Shown: positions 53,301 to 60,780, counted from the first letter of the stretch. The stretch: 64,000 nucleotides of DNA from Deltaproteobacteria bacterium (GCA_024279915.1 JAJRRB010000092.1:1-64000), one strand, 5' to 3'. Program-made: numbers and translations. Notes: generated by a model from the sequence alone, not told the origin.

Positions 53301-53476
53301 TCACCGTGAAGCGCTACCATAGCAAGAAACGAATTGATCCTGACTCGGAATGGGTTCACGAGAGTATTGTTTTAAGACCGGAAAATCCTGATTACGATGA
53401 AATTGTAATTCCGGAGGAAGAGGCTGCCGCTGGTGATTTCGCAATTGTTGCTTTTCTTGTTGAGGTGTTATCCTAA
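50333..53476 (+). CDS. PD-(D/E)xK nuclease, SF2 helicase and S24 peptidase fusion
   Basis: 1047 residues from ATG 50333 (GGAGAAAG upstream; overlaps the methyltransferase by 14 bp). After an N-terminal region of unknown fold, about 110-230 resembles a DUF559/Vsr-like nuclease (Asp153 and Glu166-Leu-Asn168 pattern, His-His near 172). An SF2 helicase follows with Leu-Pro-Thr-Gly-Thr-Gly-Lys-Thr near 272 and Asp-Glu-Ala-His near 363, then Arg-Gly-Leu-Arg-His near 560-565. The last 120 residues resemble an S24/LexA-type peptidase: Gln-Val-Gln-Gly-Lys-Ser-Met-Glu-Pro-Ile with Ser and the Phe-Thr-Val-Lys-Arg-Tyr Lys. A self-cleaving switch fused to a nuclease-helicase is unusual. Confidence 0.8.
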   Translation: MTVVDHDLRNLLAPQGFSHVRTVDSGYIYADGKGTCIIIDVGICSLAEYQYVDYTSTQNYLVHHYDRLFRFLYDPDEPLDKLLKEIQFFLDGGEEVEAIKHFGRNRTEQDIDPTRPESTFEDGFIAAFGDSFRGSLAREFPYYDCEGKRRFVDYVLFAKDGKIAIELNGESFHHPAAIGPKRYRSQLFKQNSLAADGFKTFRWSLRGMADREKFVQELQVFFGNPSAFLSRPQFRLDRQLATIDLHEHQIDALGQLAEERKNGRRNFLVVLPTGTGKTEIFIKDIESFLLADLSFKALILVPSRKLRTQIIARLKLRLPGHRSHIGDDLFTAVSSFVVVQTYTFMHRHYYQVEGGRFDYIVVDEAHHAAAVGLRRVLEHFNPEHLIGMTATPVRLDNQKLEEIFGEYESSLSLADAVTKGLVAPIRCFRIKSNLDLSEVRFNGREYVKSDLQRSLNIPSRDQLIVTMLNKYFSGSFSDKQGVVFCVDIAHARRMAEALNNAGITALAGDGKDRRHADAAQQKYTTGEVRFLCACDLLTEGWDAPQTQILVMARPTFSKVLYTQQLGRGLRHYSGKEALYVLDVVDNYGAKLVPMSLHALLGVRTYCPFADLIMTEATSPQDEIITLDGLYEDIRRIEPIDILTFDSLYGDFLNEEQLARELFVSTGSVKAWLKNKSIAPDYSHPFGRSTLHFFDPEKVEAIRAAKGLSAHTAETRRHDFMEFLEKRDYTFSYKIIFLLAFFKNRNRRGEASLPEVLDLYQRFYLKIYQRVGRCEKKKSPYSRDDFLADSAELQANLLRNPFEKFERKRFFHHCRDLNYIAIDSVLQEQLTKEDYQSIRTQMVEDLQKYFSQIDISLEEQDYSFLLPSKNDEQPKKSEATKFKFNFIDNPAEADRFSDVIPFYSLAIAAGSFLESSLPLEPESWLGMAGLTGRASFDVSMFVAQVQGKSMEPIIPAGSYCLFTRNVAGTRQGRVVLARHGGRIDEESGASFTVKRYHSKKRIDPDSEWVHESIVLRPENPDYDEIVIPEEEAAAGDFAIVAFLVEVLS

Positions 53477-53481
53477 ATTTC

Positions 53482-53506
53482 GGTGACACACACGGTGTGT
53501 GTCACC
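53482..53506. repeat. GGTGACAC-type palindrome
   Basis: Perfect 25-bp inverted repeat with halves GGTGACACACAC and GTGTGTGTCACC, directly after the helicase-peptidase stop. Confidence 0.65.
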
Positions 53507-53534
53507 AGTTACAATGCTTCCGGCAGTCGTAACT

Positions 53535-53571
53535 GGGGTCGGACCCGACTAACTGTATGATATTGTTCGAT
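53535..53571. repeat. GGGTCGGACCCGAC motif
   Basis: GGGGTCGGACCCGACTAACTG followed by TATGATATTGTT. A closely similar stretch lies at 55563, and a shorter one at 59725. The other DNA of 53507-53785 carries nothing else I can support. Confidence 0.5.
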
Positions 53572-53785
53572 AAACCATGAAAATATGGCCATTAAAAGGC
53601 CTTAGAGGTATGTTTTTAGGGGTAAAATGGATTTTAAGGCAATTCCAGAAGATCGGGGATACGTCAGGTTAAGATGTGATGTGTGATTCTGATCCCGCTG
53701 GAAAATTATGGAAAGGTGAACCGATTTCTACTATGATGCCATAGTGTGATGTCTGGATATTGAATAAGTGAGGGTGGGTTAACTA

Positions 53786-54445
53786 ATGTCTGTGCCTGCT
53801 AATCCAAAGATTTACCACATCGTTCATGTTGACCGCTTGTCCTCAATCCTTGCAGATGGTGCCATATGGTCCGATGCGGAGGTTATTCGTCGTAATCCGC
53901 TTGGAACAACGATTGGCATGAATGGCATTAAGCAGCGACGGCTTAATGAATTGACTTTGACCAGCCATCCACAATTGTATGTTGGCGGTTGTACTCCTTT
54001 CTATCTCTGTCCACGTTCTATCATGCTTTACCTCCTCCACCAAGCGAACCACCCTGATTTAACTTATCGTGGCGGTCAAGGGCCGATCATCCATCTTGAG
54101 GCAGATCTACTGCAAACCGTTGCCTGGGCTAATCAGAATCAAAAGCGTTGGGCATTTACCCTTTCAAATGCAGGTGCCCGCTATTTTGAAGACCGATGTG
54201 ACCTGACACAATTGGATGAGATTAACTGGAATGCGGTTCAGGCAAACAAATGGAGTGGGAATGGCGTTTCACCAGCAGTAAAGGAAGGTAAACAGGCTGA
54301 ATTTCTTATAGAACATTCTTTCCCGTGGGAACTAGTGTCACGTATTGGCGTGAATTCGGCAGAGATCCACCAGCAAGTCAGTGTGGCATTACAAACGGCA
54401 ACGCATATTCCACCTGTTGAAATCAAAACTAACTGGTATTATTGA
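53786..54445 (+). CDS. darT: DarT DNA ADP-ribosyltransferase toxin
   Basis: 219 residues. DarT (DUF4433) features: His-Ile-Val-His-Val-Asp-Arg-Leu near 12-19, Tyr-Leu-Cys-Pro-Arg-Ser-Ile-Met-Leu-Tyr near 73, and the catalytic segment Lys-Gln-Ala-Glu-Phe-Leu near 170. DarT attaches ADP-ribose to thymidine on single-stranded DNA, blocking replication; it defends against phage in several genera. The antitoxin DarG follows directly. It lies 310 bp after the helicase-peptidase gene, so not in that operon. Confidence 0.93.
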   Translation: MSVPANPKIYHIVHVDRLSSILADGAIWSDAEVIRRNPLGTTIGMNGIKQRRLNELTLTSHPQLYVGGCTPFYLCPRSIMLYLLHQANHPDLTYRGGQGPIIHLEADLLQTVAWANQNQKRWAFTLSNAGARYFEDRCDLTQLDEINWNAVQANKWSGNGVSPAVKEGKQAEFLIEHSFPWELVSRIGVNSAEIHQQVSVALQTATHIPPVEIKTNWYY

Positions 54446-54461
54446 TATGAGAGAGGCTGGT

Positions 54462-55511
54462 ATGATTAACTACAAAACAGGCGATATTCTAGCTGAAGAC
54501 GCCGAAGCCATCATTAATACAGTGAATTGTGTTGGGGTTATGGGGCGCGGTATTGCTCTTCAGTTTAAGAAAGCTTTCCCCGAGAACTATAAGGCTTATA
54601 CGATTGCTTGCAAGGGTGATGAGGTTCAGCCTGGAAGGATGTTCGTTTTTGAAACCGGACAACTTACCAATCCGCGTTATATTATCAATTTTCCGACTAA
54701 ACGACACTGGCGTGGTAAGAGCCGTATTGAAGATATCGAGTCAGGTCTCACAGCTCTTAAAGAAGTCATTGCTAAAAAGAATATCCGTTCGATCGCCATC
54801 CCACCACTTGGTAGCGGCCTAGGTGGGTTGGACTGGCCTTCGGTTAAGACTAAAATTGAGTCACAACTTTCTGGCCTGGACGATGTACAGATCATTATAT
54901 ATGAGCCTATGGGTGCGCCTGAAGCCAACGAGATGGTTCACAACCGAGATGTTCCCAAAATGACACCAGGTAGGGCAGCTCTCGTTGAATTGATGCATCG
55001 CTATCTCGGTGGTCTGCTTGATCCTTTTGTGACGTTGTTAGAAGTACACAAACTCATGTATTTCATGCAAGATGCTGGTGAACCTCTAAGACTCAAATTT
55101 CAGAAAGCACCTTACGGTCCTTATGCGGAAAACCTCCGCCATGTTCTAAACGCAGTTGAAGGTCACCTAGTCTCAGGTTATGCCGATGGTGGTGACGCGC
55201 CCGATAAACAATTGAAACTGGTTCCCGGTGCCATAGAAGATGCGAATGCCTTCCTAGAAAGCCACGCGGAAACCCGTAATCGTTTCAACAAAGTCGCAGA
55301 ACTTGTTGGTGGTTTTGAGTCACCGTTCGGTCTTGAACTTTTGGCCACAGTACACTGGATTGCCAAGCAAGAATCTGTTTGTTCGATGAATGATGTAGTG
55401 ACAAAATTCCATGATTGGAATGATCGAAAGAGGCAGTTCTCTCCTCGTCAGATTGCCCTCGCCGTTGATGTTTTGTCTCATAAGGGTTGGATTGATGAGT
55501 TTAAATCCTGA
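54462..55511 (+). CDS. darG: DarG antitoxin with macro domain
   Basis: 349 residues from ATG 54462, which has GAGAGG upstream (a frame reading to 54381 is not needed). The N-terminal 155 residues are a macro domain (Asn-Thr-Val-Asn-Cys-Val-Gly-Val-Met-Gly-Arg-Gly) that removes ADP-ribose from DNA. The C-terminal domain, about 170-349, is a DarG partner domain that binds DarT. Only 16 bp separates it from darT, so it is the same operon. Confidence 0.93.
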   Translation: MINYKTGDILAEDAEAIINTVNCVGVMGRGIALQFKKAFPENYKAYTIACKGDEVQPGRMFVFETGQLTNPRYIINFPTKRHWRGKSRIEDIESGLTALKEVIAKKNIRSIAIPPLGSGLGGLDWPSVKTKIESQLSGLDDVQIIIYEPMGAPEANEMVHNRDVPKMTPGRAALVELMHRYLGGLLDPFVTLLEVHKLMYFMQDAGEPLRLKFQKAPYGPYAENLRHVLNAVEGHLVSGYADGGDAPDKQLKLVPGAIEDANAFLESHAETRNRFNKVAELVGGFESPFGLELLATVHWIAKQESVCSMNDVVTKFHDWNDRKRQFSPRQIALAVDVLSHKGWIDEFKS

Positions 55512-55562
55512 CCTTAGTTCCATCCAGGGATTCCAAGAGTTTGGGACACTCAATAGACTGCC

Positions 55563-55630
55563 GTGTCGGACCAGACTAACTGATTGATATTGTTATTTAA
55601 GGCATGAGGGACACTTCCGGAAGTGTCCCT
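55563..55630. repeat. TCGGACCAGAC motif and perfect GGGACACTTCC palindrome
   Basis: GTCGGACCAGACTAACTG with TGATATTGTT (55565-55592) is nearly the 53535 copy; a perfect 24-bp palindrome AGGGACACTTCC/GGAAGTGTCCCT (55607-55630) follows with T-run after it. Confidence 0.6.
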
Positions 55631-55663
55631 TTTTATTTGTGCGCCAGGCATGGCGCGGCGATG

Positions 55664-55785
55664 GGGGTCGGACCAAGCTAACCACCCGTAATTTAAAGAA
55701 ATAACCATCAAAAACCAACTCTTTTAGACCTTAAACCCCATTTTTGATGCCAAAACCAGCCCCTTAACCATTTAATCCTTAGCGG
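55664..55785. repeat. Intergenic repeat family R1, copy A
   Basis: Starts GGGGTCGGACCAAGCTAAC and ends TTTAATCCTTAGCGG; about 120 bp, with AGCCCCTTAACCATTTAA near the end. Copies B, C and D lie at 57395, 57548 and 59781. It holds no ORF and contains short inverted stretches. Confidence 0.65.
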
Positions 55786-55803
55786 AACATTGAGTCGGAA
55801 TTC

Positions 55804-55828
55804 GGTGACACACACCGTATGTGTCACC
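55804..55828. repeat. GGTGACAC-type palindrome
   Basis: 25-bp inverted repeat (halves GGTGACACACAC and TATGTGTCACC), nearly the same as at 53482 and 34584. The rest of 55830-56200 has a hairpin at 55887 and no gene. Confidence 0.6.
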
Positions 55829-55886
55829 AGTTTCCCCGAACACGGTAGAGCAGGAACACCCAAAATAGAGTGCCCCCATTTTAAAA

Positions 55887-55904
55887 GGCGACCATTCGGT
55901 CGCC
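55887..55904 (-). terminator. Hairpin with T-run on the minus strand
   Basis: Perfect GGCGACC/GGTCGCC stem with a 4-nt loop; AAAA precedes it, giving a T-run on the minus strand. It could terminate leftward transcription of an element no longer intact. Confidence 0.4.
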
Positions 55905-56202
55905 TCTCTCAAGTTCTGTTACGCTAAAAACAACAGTGACGAAAAATTACCGCTGGGCTTCCCTGAACCGACTGCATTGCTCAACAGTTGCCGCATCTGC
56001 TACCAATTAAAGTAGTTCTGCTTGATTCAGGTCCTGTCTGGGCTGTCTGGCGGTTCCGTTAGGTGCTGCCATGGGTCGCCCTCAGGTTTTTACGTGCTCC
56101 ATGCTGGCTTATTTCGTCACTGTCTAATAACAATTTATCGCCTCTTTGGCGACTGTCAATACCACTTAGAACATAACATATCGGTTAATCGGTTAATGGT
56201 CC

Positions 56203-56282
56203 GGGGACACTTAAAAATAAGTGTCCCTTTTAAGTGTCCCGCATAATGTAAACTCCTTTTAAGTGTCCGCATAATGTAAACT
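56203..56282. repeat. GGGACACTT palindrome and a 29-bp tandem duplication
   Basis: GGGGACACTTA...TAAGTGTCCC (56203-56227) is followed by two copies of CCTTTTAAGTGTCC(C)GCATAATGTAAACT starting at 56226 and 56255. Confidence 0.55.
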
Positions 56283-56310
56283 CTTTGAACAAATACAAAT
56301 GATGGCGACG

Positions 56311-57213
56311 TCAGCCGCCCCAGCTAAACCACTTCTGCCAATGCGCCTTTTTGATCGCGCGTTGCACAGCAACAATCTGCCGATCTACTTCTTCTTCACC
56401 GCGTTCAATTGCCTGTTCAAAGGTAGAGAAGTCGGCCCAGTGAGTTACCGCATTTTGTGGGGAGAGGATGGCATCGGCGGCCTTGAGCTGTTCTTTGTTA
56501 AGGGCGATTCGCGCCAGGGCATCTGCACGGGCGATAACATCGAGAGCGTTGCGCGGTTCGTCGAAGGACCTGAGAGAATCACCCACGTCGACGGCGATAA
56601 CAAAATCGGCGCCGAGCTCATGGGCAGCTCTGACCGGAACAGTTTCGGCCCAGCCGCCATCGACCAACAACCGGTCTGCGAGCTTGACCGGATTGAGGAT
56701 CCCCGGCATGGCGCAGGAGGCGGCGATGGAATCGCGCAGCCGCCCCTGTTTGAGAACGACCGGTCCGCCGCTCTTCAGGTCAAGGGCGACTGCAGCGAAG
56801 GGGACGCGGGTTTGTTCGAAGCTTAAATCGTCAATCAGGTAAGCATAACTGCTCGCTGCGGTTTTCTCGTTGACTAGGGCGGTCTTGGTGACCATCAGGG
56901 CATTAAACACGCCACGCCGCGCCAAACGACCCATCTCTGCCAGAAACCCATCGTCATGTGAATCAAGCTCCTTGAAGAAATTGAACCCTGATTCGTCGAA
57001 TTCATCACTGTCGATATAGGCTTTAAAGCGTGCCTTGATCGCAGCCACGTCGGGTTGCGTAACATACATGGCGCCGATAATCGCACCCATGCTGGTGCCG
57101 GTGACAATATCGATGGGGATGCCGTGCTTCTTGAGCCCGTCAAGAACACCGATGTGGGAGAAAGCCCGTGCCGCACCGCCGCCAAGAGCCAATCCAACTT
57201 TAAATTGTTTCAA
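56311..57213 (-). CDS. Patatin-like phospholipase
   Basis: 300 residues from TTG 57213 (AAAGGTG upstream); a longer reading to 57261 starts at an ATG without ribosome site. Patatin features: Gly-Gly-Gly-Ala-Ala-Arg near 11-16, the nucleophile elbow Gly-Thr-Ser-Met-Gly near 40, and Val-Asp-Gly-Gly with catalytic Asp near 185. Lipid acyl hydrolase, often a membrane-remodelling or virulence-type enzyme; the native substrate is unknown. It stands alone among repeats; GC-rich coding. Confidence 0.87.
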   Translation of the reverse strand: MKQFKVGLALGGGAARAFSHIGVLDGLKKHGIPIDIVTGTSMGAIIGAMYVTQPDVAAIKARFKAYIDSDEFDESGFNFFKELDSHDDGFLAEMGRLARRGVFNALMVTKTALVNEKTAASSYAYLIDDLSFEQTRVPFAAVALDLKSGGPVVLKQGRLRDSIAASCAMPGILNPVKLADRLLVDGGWAETVPVRAAHELGADFVIAVDVGDSLRSFDEPRNALDVIARADALARIALNKEQLKAADAILSPQNAVTHWADFSTFEQAIERGEEEVDRQIVAVQRAIKKAHWQKWFSWGG

Positions 57214-57272
57214 AATAATGACACCTTTGGTCGTGGGCTTGTCAAAACGCAAACAAAGCATGAGACGGACAG

Positions 57273-57296
57273 GGGGACACTACCTAGAAGTGTCCC
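57273..57296. repeat. GGGACACT-type palindrome
   Basis: GGGGACACT...AGTGTCCC with a short centre, followed by T-run. Confidence 0.5.
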
Positions 57297-57394
57297 TTTT
57301 TATGTAAATCTTGAGTCTGGGAGATTAAGGTCATTATACCGAATCGGGGGACATAATACCTATTCTAATGCTGGAACACGGGTTCGATCCCATT

Positions 57395-57536
57395 GGGGTC
57401 GGACCAAGCTAACCACTCGTAATCAAAAGGAATAACCATCATAAATCAGCTTTTGAAGCCTTAAAGCCTCATTTTTGATACCAAAAACAGCCCCTTAACC
57501 ATTTAATCCTTAGCGATATCTCGGGGTCTCTCGCAC
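57395..57536. repeat. Intergenic repeat family R1, copy B
   Basis: Starts GGGGTCGGACCAAGCTAACC and ends near ATCTCGGGGTCTCTCGCAC, about 140 bp. It shares left flank CCCATT and right flank with copy D, suggesting a recent duplication. Confidence 0.7.
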
Positions 57537-57547
57537 GAGGGGTGCAT

Positions 57548-57667
57548 GGGGGGGCGGACCAAGCCAAACATCTGTAATCAAAAGAAATAATCACTAAAAA
57601 GTTACCTTTTCAGGGCTTAAGAGCTCACTTTTGATGCTAAAATCAAGCCCTTAACTGTTAATCTCTG
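57548..57667. repeat. Intergenic repeat family R1, copy C
   Basis: More divergent copy starting GGGGGGGCGGACCAAGCC and ending near AATCAAGCCCTTAACTGTTAATC. Directly after copy B. Confidence 0.55.
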
Positions 57668-57708
57668 ATTGTGTTTATCGCAACCCGACAAAGAAAAGGT
57701 CCAAAGTA

Positions 57709-58724
57709 ATGGCACAGACAGGTCGTAACGAACCATGCCCTTGTGGTAGCGGCAAGAAATACAAAAAGTGTTGTTTAGAGCAAGAACAAGCCACTCCTCG
57801 GAATACCGCTGCGGGTGTGTCTGCTGAATTACAGCAAGCGATGGGCGGGCATGAATTTAACTCTTTGGAAGAGGCTCAAGCCTTTGCTGATAATTTCATG
57901 GGGCAGCGCAATCAGAAGCCTTCTGATGATTTTCATGGCTTGTCGCCTGAACAGATGCACCACGTCCTTAATTTCCCCTTAACGTCACCGCATTTGGTTA
58001 ACTTCCAGGAAAAGCTTGAAAGCTTGCCAAACGCGCCTATCCTGTCTCTATTAACTTTGCTGGTAGAAGCAATTGGTGAAAAGGCTTGAAGCCGACCGCC
58101 AAGGGGAATTTGCCGCGAAACTTCTGCCGGGAGGCTGCTCTTGCTTACTGGGATGAGGAAACCTATCAACGGTACACAAGATTTGGCAACGTCAACAAAG
58201 AAGAGGATTTTCTTGAACTGCATGTTACTCGTGTAGTGGCTGAACTGGCCGGTTTGATCCGCAAGTATAAGGGCCGTTTTATCCTCAGCCGCGAATGTCG
58301 TCGCCTTCTCTCTGCTGACGGTTTGCAGTCGATCTATCCCCGGTTATTAAAGGTTTATGCTGAACAGTTTAACTGGGGATACCGTGATGGATACGCCGAG
58401 GCCCCTTTTATCCAGCATGCCTTCCTCTTTTCTTTATTTCTGATAAATCGCTATGGTGACGATTGGCACCCTGCAGCTTTTTATGAAGACAATTTCCTGC
58501 AAGCGTTTCCTGCCGTCCTTGACGAGGTAGAGCACTATCCTGATTCTCCTCCTGATTGGGCATTCCGCTCATGTTATACCCTGCGTACCCTGGTAAACTT
58601 CGCTGATTTTATGGGCCTGGCCAAGGTGGAACGGATGGATGGCAAGAAGCTGTATGAATATAACTACAGGGTCAAGAAGTTGCCATTGCTGAATCTGGCA
58701 TTACGCTGGAACATCAACATGTGA
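57709..58724 (+). pseudogene. SEC-C metal-binding protein split by a 1-nt frameshift near 58083
   Basis: The first ORF (57709-58089, 126 residues) opens [16 protein letters not shown], the SEC-C zinc motif. The second (58086-58724, 212 residues) begins [11 protein letters not shown] and covers the C-terminal helical domain of the same family. Adding one G to the GG at 58083-58084 restores Glu-Lys-Gly-Leu-Lys-Pro-Thr without a break. Restored length is about 338 residues. If not an error, the second part could start at TTG 58086 by coupling. Confidence 0.82.
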
Positions 58725-59015
58725 CCAGCGACAACTATAATTCCCCCAACCACTGCTCATCCACGAAGGTCGAACCTTCACATGTTCTTAAAGCAATCGA
58801 AACCAGCCCTATACGCTTTTAATGCAATTATTTCTCCAGTGATTAACTGCTTAAAAAAGCTTACGGGACGCTCCTGCTTTATTGCTTTAGCAAGTCAGTG
58901 AAATCAATGGTTAAGAAGGTAAGGAAGAAAAAGGTTGGATTTAATGTGAGGGAAGAAACTGTTTTTGACGTATAACACTATGTGTGATATTGTTGTTGTG
59001 CTTGGAGGGGGAAAT

Positions 59016-59390
59016 TTGAAAGTTTACAAAAACTCGTGGTTTGGACGTTTTGCCAGCAAAGAGAAAATTTTGGATGACGCACTCTGGGCCGCTGTGGAAC
59101 GCGCTGAAAAAGGGCAGATAGACGCTGATCTTGGTGGCGGAGTTATCAAGCAACGGATTGCCCGTCCAGGGAGCGGCAAGTCAAAAGGTTATAGAAGTAT
59201 CGTTTTGTTCCGTAAGGGAGAAAAAGCCTTCTTTGTTTATGGGTTCCCAAAGAACAAACTCGACAATATCCGTGAAGGCGAAAAGGAGCAGTTCAAGAAA
59301 ATGGCCCGACATGTCTTATCTTTGTCGGACGAGCAACTGAGCCAGTTGATAGCGAATGGACAGTTTGAGGAGATTTTCAAAGATGCCTAA
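59016..59390 (+). CDS. RelE/HigB-type toxin
   Basis: 124 residues from TTG 59016, fixed by GGAGGGGG upstream; an ATG at 58965 would add 17 poor residues. The addiction-module killer (RelE-like) features are Tyr-Lys-Asn-Ser-Trp-Phe-Gly-Arg-Phe-Ala and Gly-Tyr-Arg-Ser-Ile-Val-Leu-Phe and Lys-Ala-Phe-Phe-Val-Tyr-Gly-Phe. The 3' end overlaps the antitoxin start by 8 bp, toxin first, as in HigBA modules. Probably a ribosome-dependent mRNase. Confidence 0.87.
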   Translation: MKVYKNSWFGRFASKEKILDDALWAAVERAEKGQIDADLGGGVIKQRIARPGSGKSKGYRSIVLFRKGEKAFFVYGFPKNKLDNIREGEKEQFKKMARHVLSLSDEQLSQLIANGQFEEIFKDA

Positions 59391-59700
59391 AAAATATAGT
59401 AGCGACGCTTTTGCCTCCATTCACGAAACAATGGAAGCGTTACATGAGGTAGGTGCCATTGATAAACAGACAATGCGCGAATTTGATAGTACTTGCCTGA
59501 CTTCCGTACAAGCATTAACGCCCGAGGAAATAAAAGCGCTGAGGTTACGCGAGCACATTTCACAGCCTGTTTTTGCCCGCTATCTGAATGTCTCTAAAAA
59601 TCTGGTCTCCGACTGGGAACGTGGTGTCAAGAAACCGGGAGGCCCTGCTTTGCGTTTGCTGACAGTGATTCGGGATAAGGGTCTGATGGCTATTGCCTGA
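59383..59700 (+). CDS. XRE-type antitoxin (HigA-like)
   Basis: 105 residues from ATG 59383 (GAGGAGA about 9 nt upstream). An HTH_3 domain at about 40-95 has Leu-Arg-Leu-Arg-Glu-His-Ile-Ser-Gln-Pro-Val-Phe-Ala and Asn-Leu-Val-Ser-Asp-Trp-Glu-Arg-Gly. It binds the toxin and the shared promoter. Translationally coupled to the toxin. Confidence 0.9.
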   Translation: MPKKYSSDAFASIHETMEALHEVGAIDKQTMREFDSTCLTSVQALTPEEIKALRLREHISQPVFARYLNVSKNLVSDWERGVKKPGGPALRLLTVIRDKGLMAIA

Positions 59701-59724
59701 TACCCGCCTATGCTTTTGTCTGCC

Positions 59725-59744
59725 GGGTCGGACCCGACTAACTG
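59725..59744. repeat. GGGTCGGACCCGACTAACTG motif
   Basis: Repeat of the 53535 motif; nearly palindromic at its start. Confidence 0.5.
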
Positions 59745-59780
59745 ACTGCAAACTGTTGCCTGGGCTAATCAGATCCCATT

Positions 59781-59920
59781 GGGGTCGGACCAAGCTAACC
59801 ACTCGTAATCAAAAGAAATAACCATCAAAGATCAGCTTTTTTAAGCCTTAAAGCCTTACTTTTGACACCAAAAACAGCCCCTTAACCATTTAATCCTTAG
59901 CGGTATCTCGGGGTCTCTCA
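59781..59920. repeat. Intergenic repeat family R1, copy D
   Basis: Starts GGGGTCGGACCAAGCTAACC (preceded by GATCCCATT as in copy B) and ends near GCGGTATCTCGGGGTCTCTC. The remaining 59921-60207 contains a GGGGTCAAATCTCCGTTTGACTC stretch and no gene. Confidence 0.7.
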
Positions 59921-60207
59921 CAATAAAGGGGTCAAATCTCCGTTTGACTCATGTTGCAATCATCGAATAGGTAACTGTGATATTTACCTGTCCCTGTCAC
60001 TATTCCATGTCCCCAGTAAGTGCCACCGCGTTATCATCATGATTCAAAAAACCCACTTTAGCTATTACTCTCAAATGAGCCAAAATCTGGCCTCAAGCGA
60101 TCAATTTTTCGCTTCAGCCCTGATTGGCCGATAGGCTGCTAGTGTATTGTCAAGTACAGAAATAAGTGCTATATAAGGTACTCGATCTAATCCGTTGAGG
60201 TGATTTT

Positions 60208-60474
60208 ATGAATACCATACCTGCACAAGAAATCAAAAGACGTGGCCTGAAGGCGGTGGATGATCTCCTTGATAAGGGGGACGTTCATGTGATTTGTAAC
60301 AACAAACCGGAGTACGTGGTGCTTACGGAAGAGCGCTACCAGGCTCTGGTGGCAGAGGCGCAAGAAGCCTATCTATCACGTGTACGTGATTCGCTGGAAG
60401 ACGTAAAAGCCGGTCGGGTGAAAACCTTTGCCACGGCTGACGATCTGCTGCATGCTTTGGCTTCGGAGGATTAG
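60208..60474 (+). CDS. Phd/YefM-type antitoxin
   Basis: 88 residues. Opening Ile-Pro-Ala-Gln-Glu-Ile-Lys-Arg-Arg-Gly and then Val-Ile-Cys-Asn-Asn-Lys-Pro-Glu-Tyr-Val-Val-Leu match Phd antitoxins; Glu-Arg-Tyr-Gln-Ala-Leu completes the domain. Antitoxin-type charged C-terminus. TAG 60472-60474 is one base before the toxin GTG. Confidence 0.87.
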   Translation: MNTIPAQEIKRRGLKAVDDLLDKGDVHVICNNKPEYVVLTEERYQALVAEAQEAYLSRVRDSLEDVKAGRVKTFATADDLLHALASED

Positions 60475-60475
60475 C

Positions 60476-60751
60476 GTGTACGCGATTGTGACACCAGATC
60501 AATTTCTCCGACAAGCCCGTAAGTTTTTCCGTAAGCATCCAGACCTTAAGGCACGGTTCGCTAAAGTCGTCCAAGACTTGCAGAATGACCCCTTCAACCC
60601 GCAGCTCACGCTCCATCCTCTCTCCGGCAAACTTGCAGGGCTATACGCAATTCGTCTTACCTATAGCTACAGGATAACTCTGACTCTTATGGTGTCTGAA
60701 AAGGAGATTATCCTTCTTGATATCGGTAGCCATGACGAAGTCTATCAATAA
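60476..60751 (+). CDS. RelE/YafQ-like toxin
   Basis: 91 residues from GTG 60476, one base after the antitoxin stop. Val-Thr-Pro-Asp-Gln-Phe-Leu-Arg-Gln, Lys-Leu-Ala-Gly-Leu-Tyr-Ala-Ile-Arg and Tyr-Arg-Ile-Thr-Leu-Thr are typical of RelE superfamily mRNA interferases; Asp-Ile-Gly-Ser-His-Asp-Glu-Val-Tyr is the C-terminal end. It cuts mRNA on the ribosome. Confidence 0.87.
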   Translation: MYAIVTPDQFLRQARKFFRKHPDLKARFAKVVQDLQNDPFNPQLTLHPLSGKLAGLYAIRLTYSYRITLTLMVSEKEIILLDIGSHDEVYQ

Positions 60752-60764
60752 GAGGTGGCTTACT

Positions 60765-60780
60765 TCACTTCCGGAAGTGA
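60765..60780. repeat. TCACTTCC/GGAAGTGA palindrome
   Basis: Perfect 16-bp inverted repeat, close to the core of the 55607 palindrome (ACACTTCCGGAAGTGT). Confidence 0.5.
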
